From assembly GCA_904420235.1 (NCBI GenBank), contig CAJFUS010000018.1, positions 1-22,381 of the forward strand: DNA of 22,381 bases. Reading direction: 5' to 3'. This document shows, one piece after another, positions 1-7,577 of the stretch. Every line of letters starts with the position of its first letter. The first letter of the stretch is position 1. The notes below the pieces were generated by a model. That model ran no database searches and was not told where the DNA came from. It saw nothing but the letters and a program-made list of their open reading frames with translations. A program made the position numbers and the translations under genes. Source of the DNA: Candidatus Neoanaerotignum tabaqchaliae (lineage in GTDB: Bacteria; Bacillota; Clostridia; Lachnospirales; Anaerotignaceae).

Positions 1-2
1 AG

Positions 3-473
3 CTTTTTTATATAATTAAGAAGCTCAATAAATGGCTCACCCGGAAGAACTCCAAGCCTGTGAAGGCCAACCTCAATTTTAACCTGAACCTTAGGTATCT
101 TTTTCTGTCTTCTTCCCTCGTCACTTATTATTTTAACCATTTCCTTATTAAATACAGGTATATGAAACCCGTATTTAACGGCATAGGGCGCCGCATGGTA
201 AGGTACGGCGCCCAAAAGCAATATATCTGTTTTATTAAGGCCGACCTCGCGCATTTTAACCCCTTCTATAATCTGCGCGCAGGCCAGCGTTTTAATTCCA
301 ACATCCTCTGAAAGCATTCTGGCTATCTGAACGGTACCATATCCATGAGCGTTTCCCTTTATGGCAGGTATAAGAGTTCTGTTATATTTTAACCCATTTT
401 GTATATTTACGGCATTTTGTCTAATAACTCCCAAATCAACCTCAAGATATGAGTTGTAAAACAAGTGCTCCAT
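3..473 (-). CDS. Alanine racemase-like PLP enzyme, N-terminal part (cut by the window edge)
   Basis: The first 157 residues of a fold-type III PLP racemase; the rest lies beyond the left edge (the family is usually about 370-390 residues). Alanine racemases interconvert L- and D-alanine in the cytoplasm. Visible: the PLP-lysine motif IKGNAHGYG with K39 at the canonical position, and KIEVGLHRLG near residues 132-141, matching the usual KxDTGMxRxG with its arginine (R139). The lysine motif differs from the common KANAYGHG: His and Tyr are swapped. The ATG at 473 is preceded by AAGGGGG at about 7 nt. It lies 36 bp downstream of the symporter gene on the same strand with no terminator between, so the two are probably one operon for uptake and racemisation or breakdown of alanine or a similar amino acid. 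Exact substrate uncertain. Confidence 0.82.
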   Translation of the reverse strand, partial: MEHLFYNSYLEVDLGVIRQNAVNIQNGLKYNRTLIPAIKGNAHGYGTVQIARMLSEDVGIKTLACAQIIEGVKMREVGLNKTDILLLGAVPYHAAPYAVKYGFHIPVFNKEMVKIISDEGRRQKKIPKVQVKIEVGLHRLGVLPGEPFIELLNYIKK

Positions 474-509
474 TCAGAAGCCCCCTTATATAAAAGCAAG
501 CTTTTAATA

Positions 510-2024
510 TTAACCCTTATGAGCATAAGCATCCGCTACTTCTTTACGAAGCTCGGCTCTTATGGCCTCCTCTTTTGCAGCTATCTCAGGGTCATCTTCA
601 TAGAATACATGGAAGTTAGGGTCAACATTGCCCTTTCCAAGATAACGTGCCTTGTAGTCCTTAAATATCTGGAAGAACTTATTTCTAAGTATAAACAAGG
701 CTATAAGGTTGAAGAATGTAGGACCAGCAGTAACTATACTTACTATTGTCCAGAACAGTGTGGCGTCCTGACCTGTAAATACTATAAACGAAGTAACAAC
801 AACGTTCATAAGAGGGAAATAAATTTTGAATACAGCTATTAATTTATCTCTTAATATAGGTTTATGACGGAATATATATTTTATAATAGTTACATAATAA
901 ATATAGTATCCTGTTGTTGTTGTAAGACCAAACATTATAGCCATTATAGCTATGTAGTATGCTGCAAAATGACCGAACATTGTCTCATAAGCGGCTATTG
1001 TAAGTGTAGCTCCCGTAAGTCCTGTGTCAAGAACACCTGAGCAAGCTACTGAAAGAGCTGTTATTGAGCATATAATTAATGTGTCAACAAAAACCTCAAA
1101 TGAACCCCAAAGACCTTGGCGCATAGGGTGCTCGCAGTCGGCCGAACCATGAACAAGAGGTGATGAACCCATACCGGCCTCGTTGGAGTTCATTGAACGG
1201 GAAACTCCCGAGTTCATAGCCTGAATTACACTGGCTCCAAGGAAACCTCCAAATGCGGCTGTTCCTGTGAAAGCGTCATGGAAAATATTTACTATTGCTG
1301 AAGGAAGATTCTGAATATTTAATACTATTAATACAATTCCGGCTACAAGATAAACTACGCACATAAAAGGAACGCATTTTGTGGCAAAATTTACGGCACC
1401 TTGTCTGCCGCTCCATATAAGATAAAGAACTACAGCACTGTAAACAGCAACTACAACTACCATGTTCCAGCCAAATGTAGCGTTAAAAATCTCAGCTATT
1501 GTAAATCCCTGTGAGCCTTGAACTGACTGGAAAACGAAGAAGAATGAGAACAAAACGGCCAAAGGACCTCCAACTTTAAGACCCATTTCACGGAGTATAC
1601 CTTTTTCCATATAATACATAGGTCCACCGTAATAGTTTTCATTCTCGTCTTTGCCGCGGTAGTAGCAGCCCAAAGTAACCTCTACTATTTTAACCATCAT
1701 GCCAAAGAAAGCCCAAAGCCATAACCAGAACACAGCGCCATATCCGCCTGTGGCCATAGCTGTGGCAACACCGGCTATATTTGCTGTTCCAACACAGCCG
1801 CCAATGGCAACACAAACGGCCTCAAAAGGCGAAACAGACTTATCGTCTTTTTTTCTGGCTTCCTTACTTGTAAGGCTTCCAAGAGTATTTTTCATAACAT
1901 GGCCAAAGTGGGCAAATGTAAATAAACCACTTCTTGCCGTAAAATAAAGGCCAATAAGCATAACAAAAAGTATGAATGGCGCTCCCCAAATAAAATTATT
2001 AAGACTTACTAAGAAATCAACCAT
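510..2024 (-). CDS. AGCS-family sodium:alanine/glycine symporter
   Basis: A polytopic membrane carrier importing alanine or glycine with sodium. The 504 residues carry hallmarks of the AGCS family: an N-terminal NNFIWGAPFI segment, GGPMYYMEKG in the first third, the NEAGMGSSPLVHG stretch, and RQGLWGSFEVFVDT after it, among about ten hydrophobic segments. The tail is hydrophilic and charged. The longer reading frame begins at 2060, but that ATG has no ribosome binding site, whereas the ATG at 2022-2024 follows AGGAAAGAGGGG and gives the normal family N-terminus MVDFLVSLNN. It heads a probable operon with the downstream racemase-like gene. Family assignment is firm; the preferred substrate is inferred. 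Confidence 0.93.
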   Translation of the reverse strand: MVDFLVSLNNFIWGAPFILFVMLIGLYFTARSGLFTFAHFGHVMKNTLGSLTSKEARKKDDKSVSPFEAVCVAIGGCVGTANIAGVATAMATGGYGAVFWLWLWAFFGMMVKIVEVTLGCYYRGKDENENYYGGPMYYMEKGILREMGLKVGGPLAVLFSFFFVFQSVQGSQGFTIAEIFNATFGWNMVVVVAVYSAVVLYLIWSGRQGAVNFATKCVPFMCVVYLVAGIVLIVLNIQNLPSAIVNIFHDAFTGTAAFGGFLGASVIQAMNSGVSRSMNSNEAGMGSSPLVHGSADCEHPMRQGLWGSFEVFVDTLIICSITALSVACSGVLDTGLTGATLTIAAYETMFGHFAAYYIAIMAIMFGLTTTTGYYIYYVTIIKYIFRHKPILRDKLIAVFKIYFPLMNVVVTSFIVFTGQDATLFWTIVSIVTAGPTFFNLIALFILRNKFFQIFKDYKARYLGKGNVDPNFHVFYEDDPEIAAKEEAIRAELRKEVADAYAHKG

Positions 2025-2087
2025 ATAATTTAATTTCCCCTCTTTCCTCTTTGATACCATAAAAAATTTAATAGCGCTATTGGTGTT

Positions 2088-2118
2088 AGTATATCCTATA
2101 TACCTACTATAGGGTCAA
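2088..2118 (-). promoter_or_regulatory. Possible promoter of the symporter operon
   Basis: On the minus strand TTGACC (2113-2118) precedes TATACT (2088-2093). The 19-nt spacer is longer than ideal, so this is tentative. It lies about 65 bp upstream of the chosen start. Confidence 0.35.
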
Positions 2119-2227
2119 TTTTAAAATTAAACAAAATTCATAAAAATAATTTAACAGTTTTTTTGAAAGTATTATATTTTTACATCGTTTAACTATTAAA
2201 AACCAATTAAAAGTGCTAATCAATAAA

Positions 2228-2260
2228 TTTTTTACATATAAAAATGCTATTTTTTACATA
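2228..2260 (+). repeat. Two direct repeats TTTTTTACATA, 22 bp apart
   Basis: TTTTTTACATA occurs at 2228-2238 and 2250-2260, two helical turns apart, in the 370-bp spacer between the symporter and the GGDEF gene. The spacing suits an operator, but the very AT-rich background weakens the case. The rest of this spacer (2120-2300) shows nothing else I can name. Confidence 0.3.
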
Positions 2261-2300
2261 ATTTTTATATTTTTATGTATAAAATTTATATTGGAAAGTC

Positions 2301-2329
2301 TTGATTTTAATTATTTATCGATTTATTAT
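2301..2329 (+). promoter_or_regulatory. Predicted promoter of the GGDEF gene
   Basis: TTGATT (2301-2306) and TATTAT (2324-2329) are separated by 17 nt, a sigma-A type arrangement. It would give a leader of about 60 nt before the ATG at 2395. Confidence 0.5.
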
Positions 2330-2394
2330 ATTTATTAAATAAAAAATACTATTAAATCATAATTTTTATTTTTTAATATATTTTGGAGGATAAA

Positions 2395-3684
2395 ATGGAA
2401 TTTAAATGTCAAAAAAATCAAGCTATACCATACGAACTAAAAGATGATCTGCCATTTATATTTAACTGTATGTATAACTTTATAATAAAAATAAACCTGT
2501 TGCAAAATGAAGCTGTATTTTTATATCCTTTAAATGAAATCAATAAAAATCAAAAAATAAAATGGAACAAGTATATATCAAGTAATAAATTTATTTCCAA
2601 CACCTCCATTTCAACCGAAAATTTATCATGCGAAAAACTTTTGGAAAAATTTAAACTATGGAAAAATAAACACGTTAATATTTGCTGTACTTATAACAAT
2701 TCCGTAAAAATATTTTTTAATCAAATCGATAACAATATATACGCCTATATTATACATATAAAATCAGATGATGATTTATTTAAAAAAATAGCTGATTTTT
2801 ATATATACAACAACCGCTGTTGTTATATATTCATTGATACTAAAAACAACAATTACACCATTTTAACCGGAAATGACAACAGCACATCTTTTGGCTGCAA
2901 ACATGGCAAAGATTACAATTCCCAAATGCTTAACTATGCCCAAAATTTTGTCGTTCCTGAAGATAGAGAAATGATAATTCATGAGGCGTCTATAAGCAAT
3001 GTTATTGCACAGCTTAACAAAAAAGGGTTCCACACATTTTATGCTGGAGTTTTAGGCCCAATAATGGGATATACAAGAAAAAAATTTGAGTATAGATATT
3101 GCGACAATGAAAATAAAACTATTTTTTTATTTTTTACAGACGTTACAGAAATGTACTATAAAGACTTAGAACAGGGCTCACTTTTAAGAAGCGCTCTTGA
3201 AAAAGCATATACAGACAGCCTTACAGGCCTGCTAAACTATGGTGGCATAATTGATAAGGTTACTGAAAAACTAAGTGGAGTAAGTTATCCGGCTGCTATG
3301 TTTTTTATAGATATGGATAATTTTAAATTGGTTAACGATACATACGGTCATTTTGAAGGCGACCGTTTGCTTAAAGCAACGGCAAAAACATTAACCGAAA
3401 ACATTGGAAAAAACAGTTTGGCCGCCCGCATAGGCGGCGACGAGTTTGTTGCCTTTATATGGAATATTAAAACAAAAGATGAAGCTATAAAAAGAGCACA
3501 TAAAATAAGAAAGAATATGGAAGAGTGTTTAAAAAGTTACAGAACCTCAAGCCCGCTGTCATTAAGCATAGGCATATCATTTTGTCCTGATGACGGAAAC
3601 GATTATTTTAGCCTTGTTAAAACTGCTGATAAACGGTTATATATGGCTAAATTTTCCGGAAAAAACCGCGTTTTTTTCGATTAA
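2395..3684 (+). CDS. Diguanylate cyclase with N-terminal sensory region (PAS-like, GGDEF)
   Basis: Makes cyclic di-GMP from two GTP. The C-terminal third (about residues 260-429) is a GGDEF domain: DSLTGLLNYGG at its start, FIDMDNFKLVNDTYGH with the metal and nucleotide ligands, and an intact RIGGDEF motif at residues 345-351. The product-inhibition site RxxD expected at residues 338-341 reads GKNS, so the usual allosteric I-site appears absent. The first 255 residues have no clear membrane segment; residues about 190-255 (VPEDREMI ... FLFFTDVTEMYY) resemble the PAS-like modules common in clostridial GGDEF proteins. An upstream in-frame TTG at 2383 lies on the Shine-Dalgarno itself (GGAGG), so the ATG at 2395 is chosen. 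The ligand sensed is unknown. The gene stands alone between a predicted promoter and a strong terminator. Confidence 0.9.
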   Translation: MEFKCQKNQAIPYELKDDLPFIFNCMYNFIIKINLLQNEAVFLYPLNEINKNQKIKWNKYISSNKFISNTSISTENLSCEKLLEKFKLWKNKHVNICCTYNNSVKIFFNQIDNNIYAYIIHIKSDDDLFKKIADFYIYNNRCCYIFIDTKNNNYTILTGNDNSTSFGCKHGKDYNSQMLNYAQNFVVPEDREMIIHEASISNVIAQLNKKGFHTFYAGVLGPIMGYTRKKFEYRYCDNENKTIFLFFTDVTEMYYKDLEQGSLLRSALEKAYTDSLTGLLNYGGIIDKVTEKLSGVSYPAAMFFIDMDNFKLVNDTYGHFEGDRLLKATAKTLTENIGKNSLAARIGGDEFVAFIWNIKTKDEAIKRAHKIRKNMEECLKSYRTSSPLSLSIGISFCPDDGNDYFSLVKTADKRLYMAKFSGKNRVFFD

Positions 3685-3747
3685 AAAATTCGGTTTATTT
3701 CTATACTAATATGTTTTTATGACACAAAAAATATTTTTTATTATCTG

Positions 3748-3781
3748 AAATGACGGCACATAAAAAGCTGCCGTCATTTTT
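3748..3781 (+). terminator. Intrinsic terminator after the GGDEF gene
   Basis: An 11-bp perfect stem (AAATGACGGCA at 3748-3758, TGCCGTCATTT at 3769-3779) with a 10-nt loop and a U-rich tail, 63 bp past the stop. The remaining stretch to the next terminator (3782-3940) holds no gene; it contains only a weak AT-rich hairpin flanked by CCCAA and TTGGG (about 3835-3872). Confidence 0.85.
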
Positions 3782-3929
3782 AGTGTTTAAAAAGAACAAA
3801 TTAGAACAAACCTGCAACCAGTAAGCTCTGTTACCCAATATTTTGTAGAAATCTAAAATATATATTTGGGATACTTAAAATTCTGCAAACCGAAAAAAGT
3901 TGTTTACTACAAATAATTTCAATATTAAA

Positions 3930-3978
3930 ATTTAAAAATAAAGCCGCCTGTTCAATTAAAAGCTTAAACATGCGGCTT
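3930..3978 (-). terminator. Intrinsic terminator of the NhaC-family gene
   Basis: AAGCCGC (3941-3947) pairs with GCGGCTT (3972-3978), with an inner TGTT/AACA extension. On the minus strand it is followed by TATTTTTAAATTTT. It sits 50 bp past the stop codon. Confidence 0.7.
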
Positions 3979-4027
3979 AAACTATTTTTTATTTTTCTAA
4001 TATAACAATTTTATTATTAATAAATTT

Positions 4028-5416
4028 TTACTTAGCAGTTTTTTCCTCAGCTTTCCATAAAGCGAAATTCCATGGACGTTTTCTTATTATTCCATCGGCA
4101 TAAGGTATAAATATTGATAGTATAGCGAAAAGCGCTAAAAGCTGCTGATACCATAAAAGTGGGAACAGACTTAATGGGCTTACAGGATTGGCCACCTCTG
4201 CCGTAAGGGAGCAGGCCAAAAGCACTTGAGCACCATATGGTATAAATCCTTGGAAAACGCATGACCATATATCAATAAGGGAAGCACTTCTTCTTGGGTC
4301 AACTTTAAATTCCTCACAAATTCCTTTTGCTATAGGACCTGTTATTATTATGGCAACTGTATTGTTGGCAACTGCCATGTCAGCAACGGAAGCTATTGCC
4401 GCTATACCAACCTGAGCTGATTTCTCTCCTTTTATAAGACCTTTTATTTTAATAAGAAGCCATTCAAGGCCGCCGTTTTTGGTTACCATATAGGCCAAAC
4501 CGCCTGTTATAAGTGAAAGCAGGAATATTTCTATCATTCCTGTAAATCCTGAATATATATTCTGTGACAACGAAAGCGGAGTAATGTCGCCATAGGCTAT
4601 TCCTATAACGCCCGCTATAACTATTCCCGAACCGAGAGTTACAAACACATTAAGACCCAAAACAGCCATTACAAGAACAAACACATATGGAAGAACTTTT
4701 ATTATGTTATAGTCAAGCTGCTCCATTTCTATAATATGCTCAGGCTTTCCAAGAATTAAAAGAAGTATAAACGTGATTATTGCCGCCGGAAGAGCAATAA
4801 GGAAGTTAACCTTAAATTTGTCTCTCATCTCAACGCCCTGAGTTCTTGTTGCGGCTATTGTTGTATCGGATATTATTGAAAGATTATCTCCGAACATGGC
4901 TCCGCCTATTACAGCTGCAACCATAAGAGGCATACTTAAGCCGGCTTTATCTGCTGTTGCTATGGCTATAGGGCCTATAGCGCCTATTGTTCCCATTGAC
5001 GAGCCTGTTGAAACAGCCAAAAAAGCACTTATAACAAACATTCCGGCTGTTATGTAATGTGCCGGAATTATAGAAAGTCCGAAATTAGATGTGGCGTCAA
5101 CTCCGCCCATGGCGCTGGCCACAGTAGCAAAGGCTCCGGCAAACAGATATATAAAGCACATTGTAAGTATGTTTTCGTCGCCGCAGCCTTTCATAAAGTC
5201 GGAAATTTTATCATCCATTTTTCCTTTAAACATGGCAAAGGCTACAACAACGGCTATTAAAATAGCAACAGGCGACGGAAACTGATAAAACGCCATTTCA
5301 ACACCTTGTAGCTGAAGGATTATTCCAACCCCAAGATACAGAGCTATAAATACTATAAACGGTATTAGAGCCGACCCTTTTGGCTTAATATTGTTTCCAT
5401 TAGTTTTGTTATCCAT
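4028..5416 (-). CDS. NhaC-family Na+/H+ antiporter-like transporter
   Basis: A 462-residue polytopic membrane protein of the NhaC branch of the ion transporter superfamily, seen from about 11-12 hydrophobic segments and the family motif GDNLSIISDTTIAATRTQG near the middle, with a second related helix region ASVADMAVANNTVAIIITG. Members exchange Na+ for H+ or for organic anions (MleN), and a MetT-type subgroup has been proposed to carry methionine. The gene starts 351 bp from, and divergent to, a methionine gamma-lyase, so a role in methionine or 2-oxobutyrate/thiol-linked transport is a reasonable inference, not shown. The start is set by AAGGAGGT 8 nt upstream. It ends at its own terminator, so it is a single-gene unit. 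Confidence 0.88.
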   Translation of the reverse strand: MDNKTNGNNIKPKGSALIPFIVFIALYLGVGIILQLQGVEMAFYQFPSPVAILIAVVVAFAMFKGKMDDKISDFMKGCGDENILTMCFIYLFAGAFATVASAMGGVDATSNFGLSIIPAHYITAGMFVISAFLAVSTGSSMGTIGAIGPIAIATADKAGLSMPLMVAAVIGGAMFGDNLSIISDTTIAATRTQGVEMRDKFKVNFLIALPAAIITFILLLILGKPEHIIEMEQLDYNIIKVLPYVFVLVMAVLGLNVFVTLGSGIVIAGVIGIAYGDITPLSLSQNIYSGFTGMIEIFLLSLITGGLAYMVTKNGGLEWLLIKIKGLIKGEKSAQVGIAAIASVADMAVANNTVAIIITGPIAKGICEEFKVDPRRSASLIDIWSCVFQGFIPYGAQVLLACSLTAEVANPVSPLSLFPLLWYQQLLALFAILSIFIPYADGIIRKRPWNFALWKAEEKTAK

Positions 5417-5489
5417 AATACTTACCTCCTTAATAAATCTAAAATTGCGCAGCGTTATAAAATAAATAATATTTTATTGATGATATTAT

Positions 5490-5519
5490 ATTAACATATC
5501 GTGCAAGCCTTGTGTTAAT
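5490..5519. promoter_or_regulatory. 30-bp inverted repeat ATTAACA...TGTTAAT
   Basis: Seven-base arms (5490-5496 and 5513-5519) flank a 16-nt core, 74 bp upstream of the NhaC-family start. Candidate operator for the minus-strand gene; no confident -35/-10 pair could be assigned to that gene. Confidence 0.4.
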
Positions 5520-5534
5520 CTGAAAAAGCTATAA

Positions 5535-5665
5535 CTAGTTATCGATTTTCCCAATAATAATTAAATTTTTTCTAATTATTATATGCATATTCACTTTAAA
5601 AAACTAAAAAAATATATGAAATTTTAAATAATTTTTAATATGTTATAGATAAAAACGATAACCAG
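5535..5665. repeat. Imperfect long-range inverted repeat in the divergent spacer
   Basis: CTAGTTATCGATTTT at 5535-5549 and the reverse complement of 5651-5665 (CTGGTTATCGTTTTT) agree at 13 of 15 positions. Two copies of one binding motif in opposite orientation, one facing each divergent gene, is a plausible reading. Confidence 0.4.
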
Positions 5666-5674
5666 ATATAAATT

Positions 5675-5702
5675 TTGACTATTAACACTTTTTAAATAAA
5701 AT
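5675..5702 (+). promoter_or_regulatory. Predicted promoter of the methionine gamma-lyase gene
   Basis: TTGACT (5675-5680) and TAAAAT (5697-5702) with a 16-nt spacer. Transcription would begin near 5709, giving a leader of about 59 nt. Confidence 0.55.
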
Positions 5703-5706
5703 GTGC

Positions 5707-5741
5707 TATTGTTTACTTAACGAAATGAATTATTGTTTACT
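5707..5741 (+). repeat. Direct repeats TATTGTTTACT, 24 bp apart
   Basis: Identical 11-mers at 5707-5717 and 5731-5741, just downstream of the predicted -10 and overlapping the expected transcription start. That position suits a repressor operator. Confidence 0.45.
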
Positions 5742-5767
5742 GCGTATATAAAAAGGAGTGCTGAGAC

Positions 5768-6964
5768 ATGGAAAACAAAAATATGGGAATAGGAACAAGA
5801 GCTATACATGCTGGTATAATAAAAGATAAGCAATATGGTTCCCTTACAATGCCTGTTTATCAAAGCTCAACATTTTATTTTAAAAGCTGTGAAGAAGGCG
5901 GCAGAAGATTTTCCGGACAAGAGGACGGATATATTTATACACGTCTTGGAAACCCAACTACTAACACACTTGAAAGAAAAGTAGCCTCGCTTGAGGGAGC
6001 TGAGGCAGCCGCAGCAACTTCCAGCGGAATGGGAGCTATATCATCTGCTCTTTGGACAATAGCCTCCGCCGGAAAGCACATAATAGCAGACAGTACGCTT
6101 TACGGCTGTACATTCGCCCTTCTTTCACATGGACTTCCAAAATATGGAGTTGAAGTTACTTTTGTTAATACATCAAATCTTGATGAGATTAAAGCAAATC
6201 TTAAAGAAAACACAGTTGCCGTTTATCTTGAAACACCGGCTAACCCTAATCTTAAAATAGCCGATATATCAGCTATAGCCCAGTTAGTTCATGGATATAA
6301 CAAAGACATAAAGGTTGTTTGTGACAACACATTTGCTACACCATATCTTCAAAAACCACTTCAGCTTGGCGCCGACGTTGTTGTGCATTCGGCCACAAAA
6401 TATCTTAACGGCCATGGAGATGTTATAGCCGGATTTGTTGTTGGAAAAGCCGATTTTATAACAGAGGTTAAAATGTCCGGAATAAAGGATATGACAGGCT
6501 GCGTAATGAGCCCACATGACGCTTTTCTTGTTTTAAGAGGACTTAAGACTTTTGAACTTAGAATGAAACGTCACTGCGAAAACGGCATGGCCATAGCCAA
6601 ATTCCTTGAGGCGCATCCAAAGGTTGAGAAAGTATATTATCCTGGACTTGAGGGACATAAAGGCTATGAAATAGCCAAAAAGCAAATGACAGCAGGCTTT
6701 GGCGGCATGGTTTCCTTTGAAATTAAGGGCGGAAAAGAAAACGGCATGAAGTTTGTTAATGCTCTTGAGCTTTGCACAATAGCCGTAAGCCTTGGAGACG
6801 CCGAAACTCTTGTTGAGCATCCAGCCAGCATGACCCACTCAACATATACGGCTGAGGACCTTAAAGAAGCCGGAATACCAGAGGGTCTTGTAAGACTTTC
6901 TGCCGGCCTTGAAAACGCCGAGGATATTATAGCAGACTTATCTCAGGCTCTTGACAGAATATAA
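5768..6964 (+). CDS. megL: L-methionine gamma-lyase
   Basis: A cytoplasmic PLP enzyme splitting L-methionine (and related sulphur amino acids) into methanethiol, ammonia and 2-oxobutyrate. The 398 residues match the full length of the Cys/Met-metabolism PLP family. Visible: YTRLGNPT near residue 57, the LYGCTF motif with Y112 and C114 (equivalent to the Cys116 that marks true methionine gamma-lyases), the ETPANPNL loop, DNTFATPYLQ, and the Schiff-base lysine K211 in SATKYLNGHGD. The diagnostic cysteine argues for methionine gamma-lyase over cystathionine gamma-synthase or lyase. The ATG follows AAGGAG. It is divergent from an NhaC-family transporter and followed by a strong terminator, so it is monocistronic. 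No SAM riboswitch or T-box is visible in the leader. Confidence 0.93.
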   Translation: MENKNMGIGTRAIHAGIIKDKQYGSLTMPVYQSSTFYFKSCEEGGRRFSGQEDGYIYTRLGNPTTNTLERKVASLEGAEAAAATSSGMGAISSALWTIASAGKHIIADSTLYGCTFALLSHGLPKYGVEVTFVNTSNLDEIKANLKENTVAVYLETPANPNLKIADISAIAQLVHGYNKDIKVVCDNTFATPYLQKPLQLGADVVVHSATKYLNGHGDVIAGFVVGKADFITEVKMSGIKDMTGCVMSPHDAFLVLRGLKTFELRMKRHCENGMAIAKFLEAHPKVEKVYYPGLEGHKGYEIAKKQMTAGFGGMVSFEIKGGKENGMKFVNALELCTIAVSLGDAETLVEHPASMTHSTYTAEDLKEAGIPEGLVRLSAGLENAEDIIADLSQALDRI

Positions 6965-7012
6965 TTAAATTTTATTAAGCCTTCCTTATATTAAAAATAT
7001 AATAAATAAACG

Positions 7013-7042
7013 AAAGAGCGTATTTTATACGCTCTTTTGTTT
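7013..7042 (+). terminator. Intrinsic terminator after the methionine gamma-lyase gene
   Basis: A 10-bp perfect stem AAAGAGCGTA / TACGCTCTTT (7013-7022, 7028-7037), a 5-nt loop, then TGTTTTAT. It lies 48 bp past the stop. Confidence 0.88.
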
Positions 7043-7061
7043 TATAAATATAACGGATTGT

Positions 7062-7340
7062 TTACGCCGCCTGAATTCTGCGCCGCGTCTTGGAACTTTT
7101 GAGCAAAACCTCATTCAGTCTTTCCTCAAGCATCTGCCTGTATTTTCTGTTATGGGTAAGTCTAAGGTGGCTTATTATAAGCCGTGTGTCGCAGCTTTTG
7201 GGAATTTGGTGCCTTTCAACATTGTTTCTTAGTATAAGCGCCACTCTAAAACTTCTGCAATGGGTGTGCAATTCAAAATTGTGCGGATTATAAACAATCC
7301 ATTCATCAGCTTTTCTGCGAGACTTCTTAATTTTAAGAAT
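7062..7340 (-). CDS. Small basic protein of unknown function, apparent ATT start
   Basis: About 92 residues, rich in Arg, Lys, His: after KKSRRKADEWIVYNPHNFE comes HTHCRSFRVALILRNNVE, then SHLRLTHNRKYRQMLEERL. No signal peptide, membrane segment or named domain is recognised. Codon use matches the neighbours, which supports a real gene. The only ATG in frame upstream (7466) has no ribosome binding site and would translate through a terminator-like hairpin, so it is rejected. A GGGGG run at 7349-7353 sits 8 nt before an ATT codon at 7340; no ATG, GTG or TTG is available nearby, so an ATT start (as in infC) is the best reading. It follows the LysR gene on the same strand but is separated from it by a hairpin terminator. 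Confidence 0.5.
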   Translation of the reverse strand: MLKIKKSRRKADEWIVYNPHNFELHTHCRSFRVALILRNNVERHQIPKSCDTRLIISHLRLTHNRKYRQMLEERLNEVLLKSSKTRRRIQAA

Positions 7341-7374
7341 AATAATCGCCCCCTGTAGTTTTAGTATATTTTTA

Positions 7375-7416
7375 ATATAAAAAAACCGCTTAAACAAAAA
7401 TGTAAAAGCGGTTTTT
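7375..7416 (-). terminator. Hairpin terminator downstream of the LysR gene
   Basis: AAAAACCGCTT (7381-7391) pairs with AAGCGGTTTTT (7406-7416), an 11-bp stem. On the minus strand it ends in a run of Ts then TATATT. It separates the LysR transcript from the small ATT-start gene. Confidence 0.75.
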
Positions 7417-7440
7417 GGCACAAATTTCAAGCATAATATT

Positions 7441-7520
7441 AAAAGGCGCAGTTTTACTTTCCACATGATACAGGCAATAATTTTTAAATTTACCGTAAAT
7501 CATAAAACATACCGCCTTTT
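7441..7520 (-). ncRNA. Nested stem structure between the LysR gene and its terminator
   Basis: Nested complementary arms: AAAAGGCG/CGCCTTTT (7441-7448, 7513-7520), GTTTT/AAAAC (7451-7455, 7504-7508), ATGAT/ATCAT (7465-7469, 7499-7503) and an inner GGCAA/TTACC pair (7473-7477, 7490-7494). The inner pair contains a G-U wobble only if read as minus-strand RNA, and a C-A clash on the plus strand, so a minus-strand RNA is favoured. It may be a structured 3' UTR or a small RNA; it matches no RNA family I know. Confidence 0.3.
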
Positions 7521-7577
7521 TAAAAATTTTTACAATCTGAATATATCATTTTTTTGTTTTGCAATCTATATATTTTA

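Noticed and set aside
3835..3872. Weak hairpin flanked by CCCAA and TTGGG as a regulatory RNA
   Set aside because: Mostly A-T pairs with mismatches and no tail or partner; nothing supports a function.
5703..5767. SAM riboswitch or T-box leader of the methionine gamma-lyase gene
   Set aside because: The leader is only about 60 nt, has no hairpin/anti-terminator set and no T-box sequence.
7341..7466. N-terminal extension of the small basic protein to the ATG at 7466
   Set aside because: No ribosome binding site, and the frame would cross an 11-bp hairpin terminator; the extra residues look like translated non-coding AT-rich DNA.
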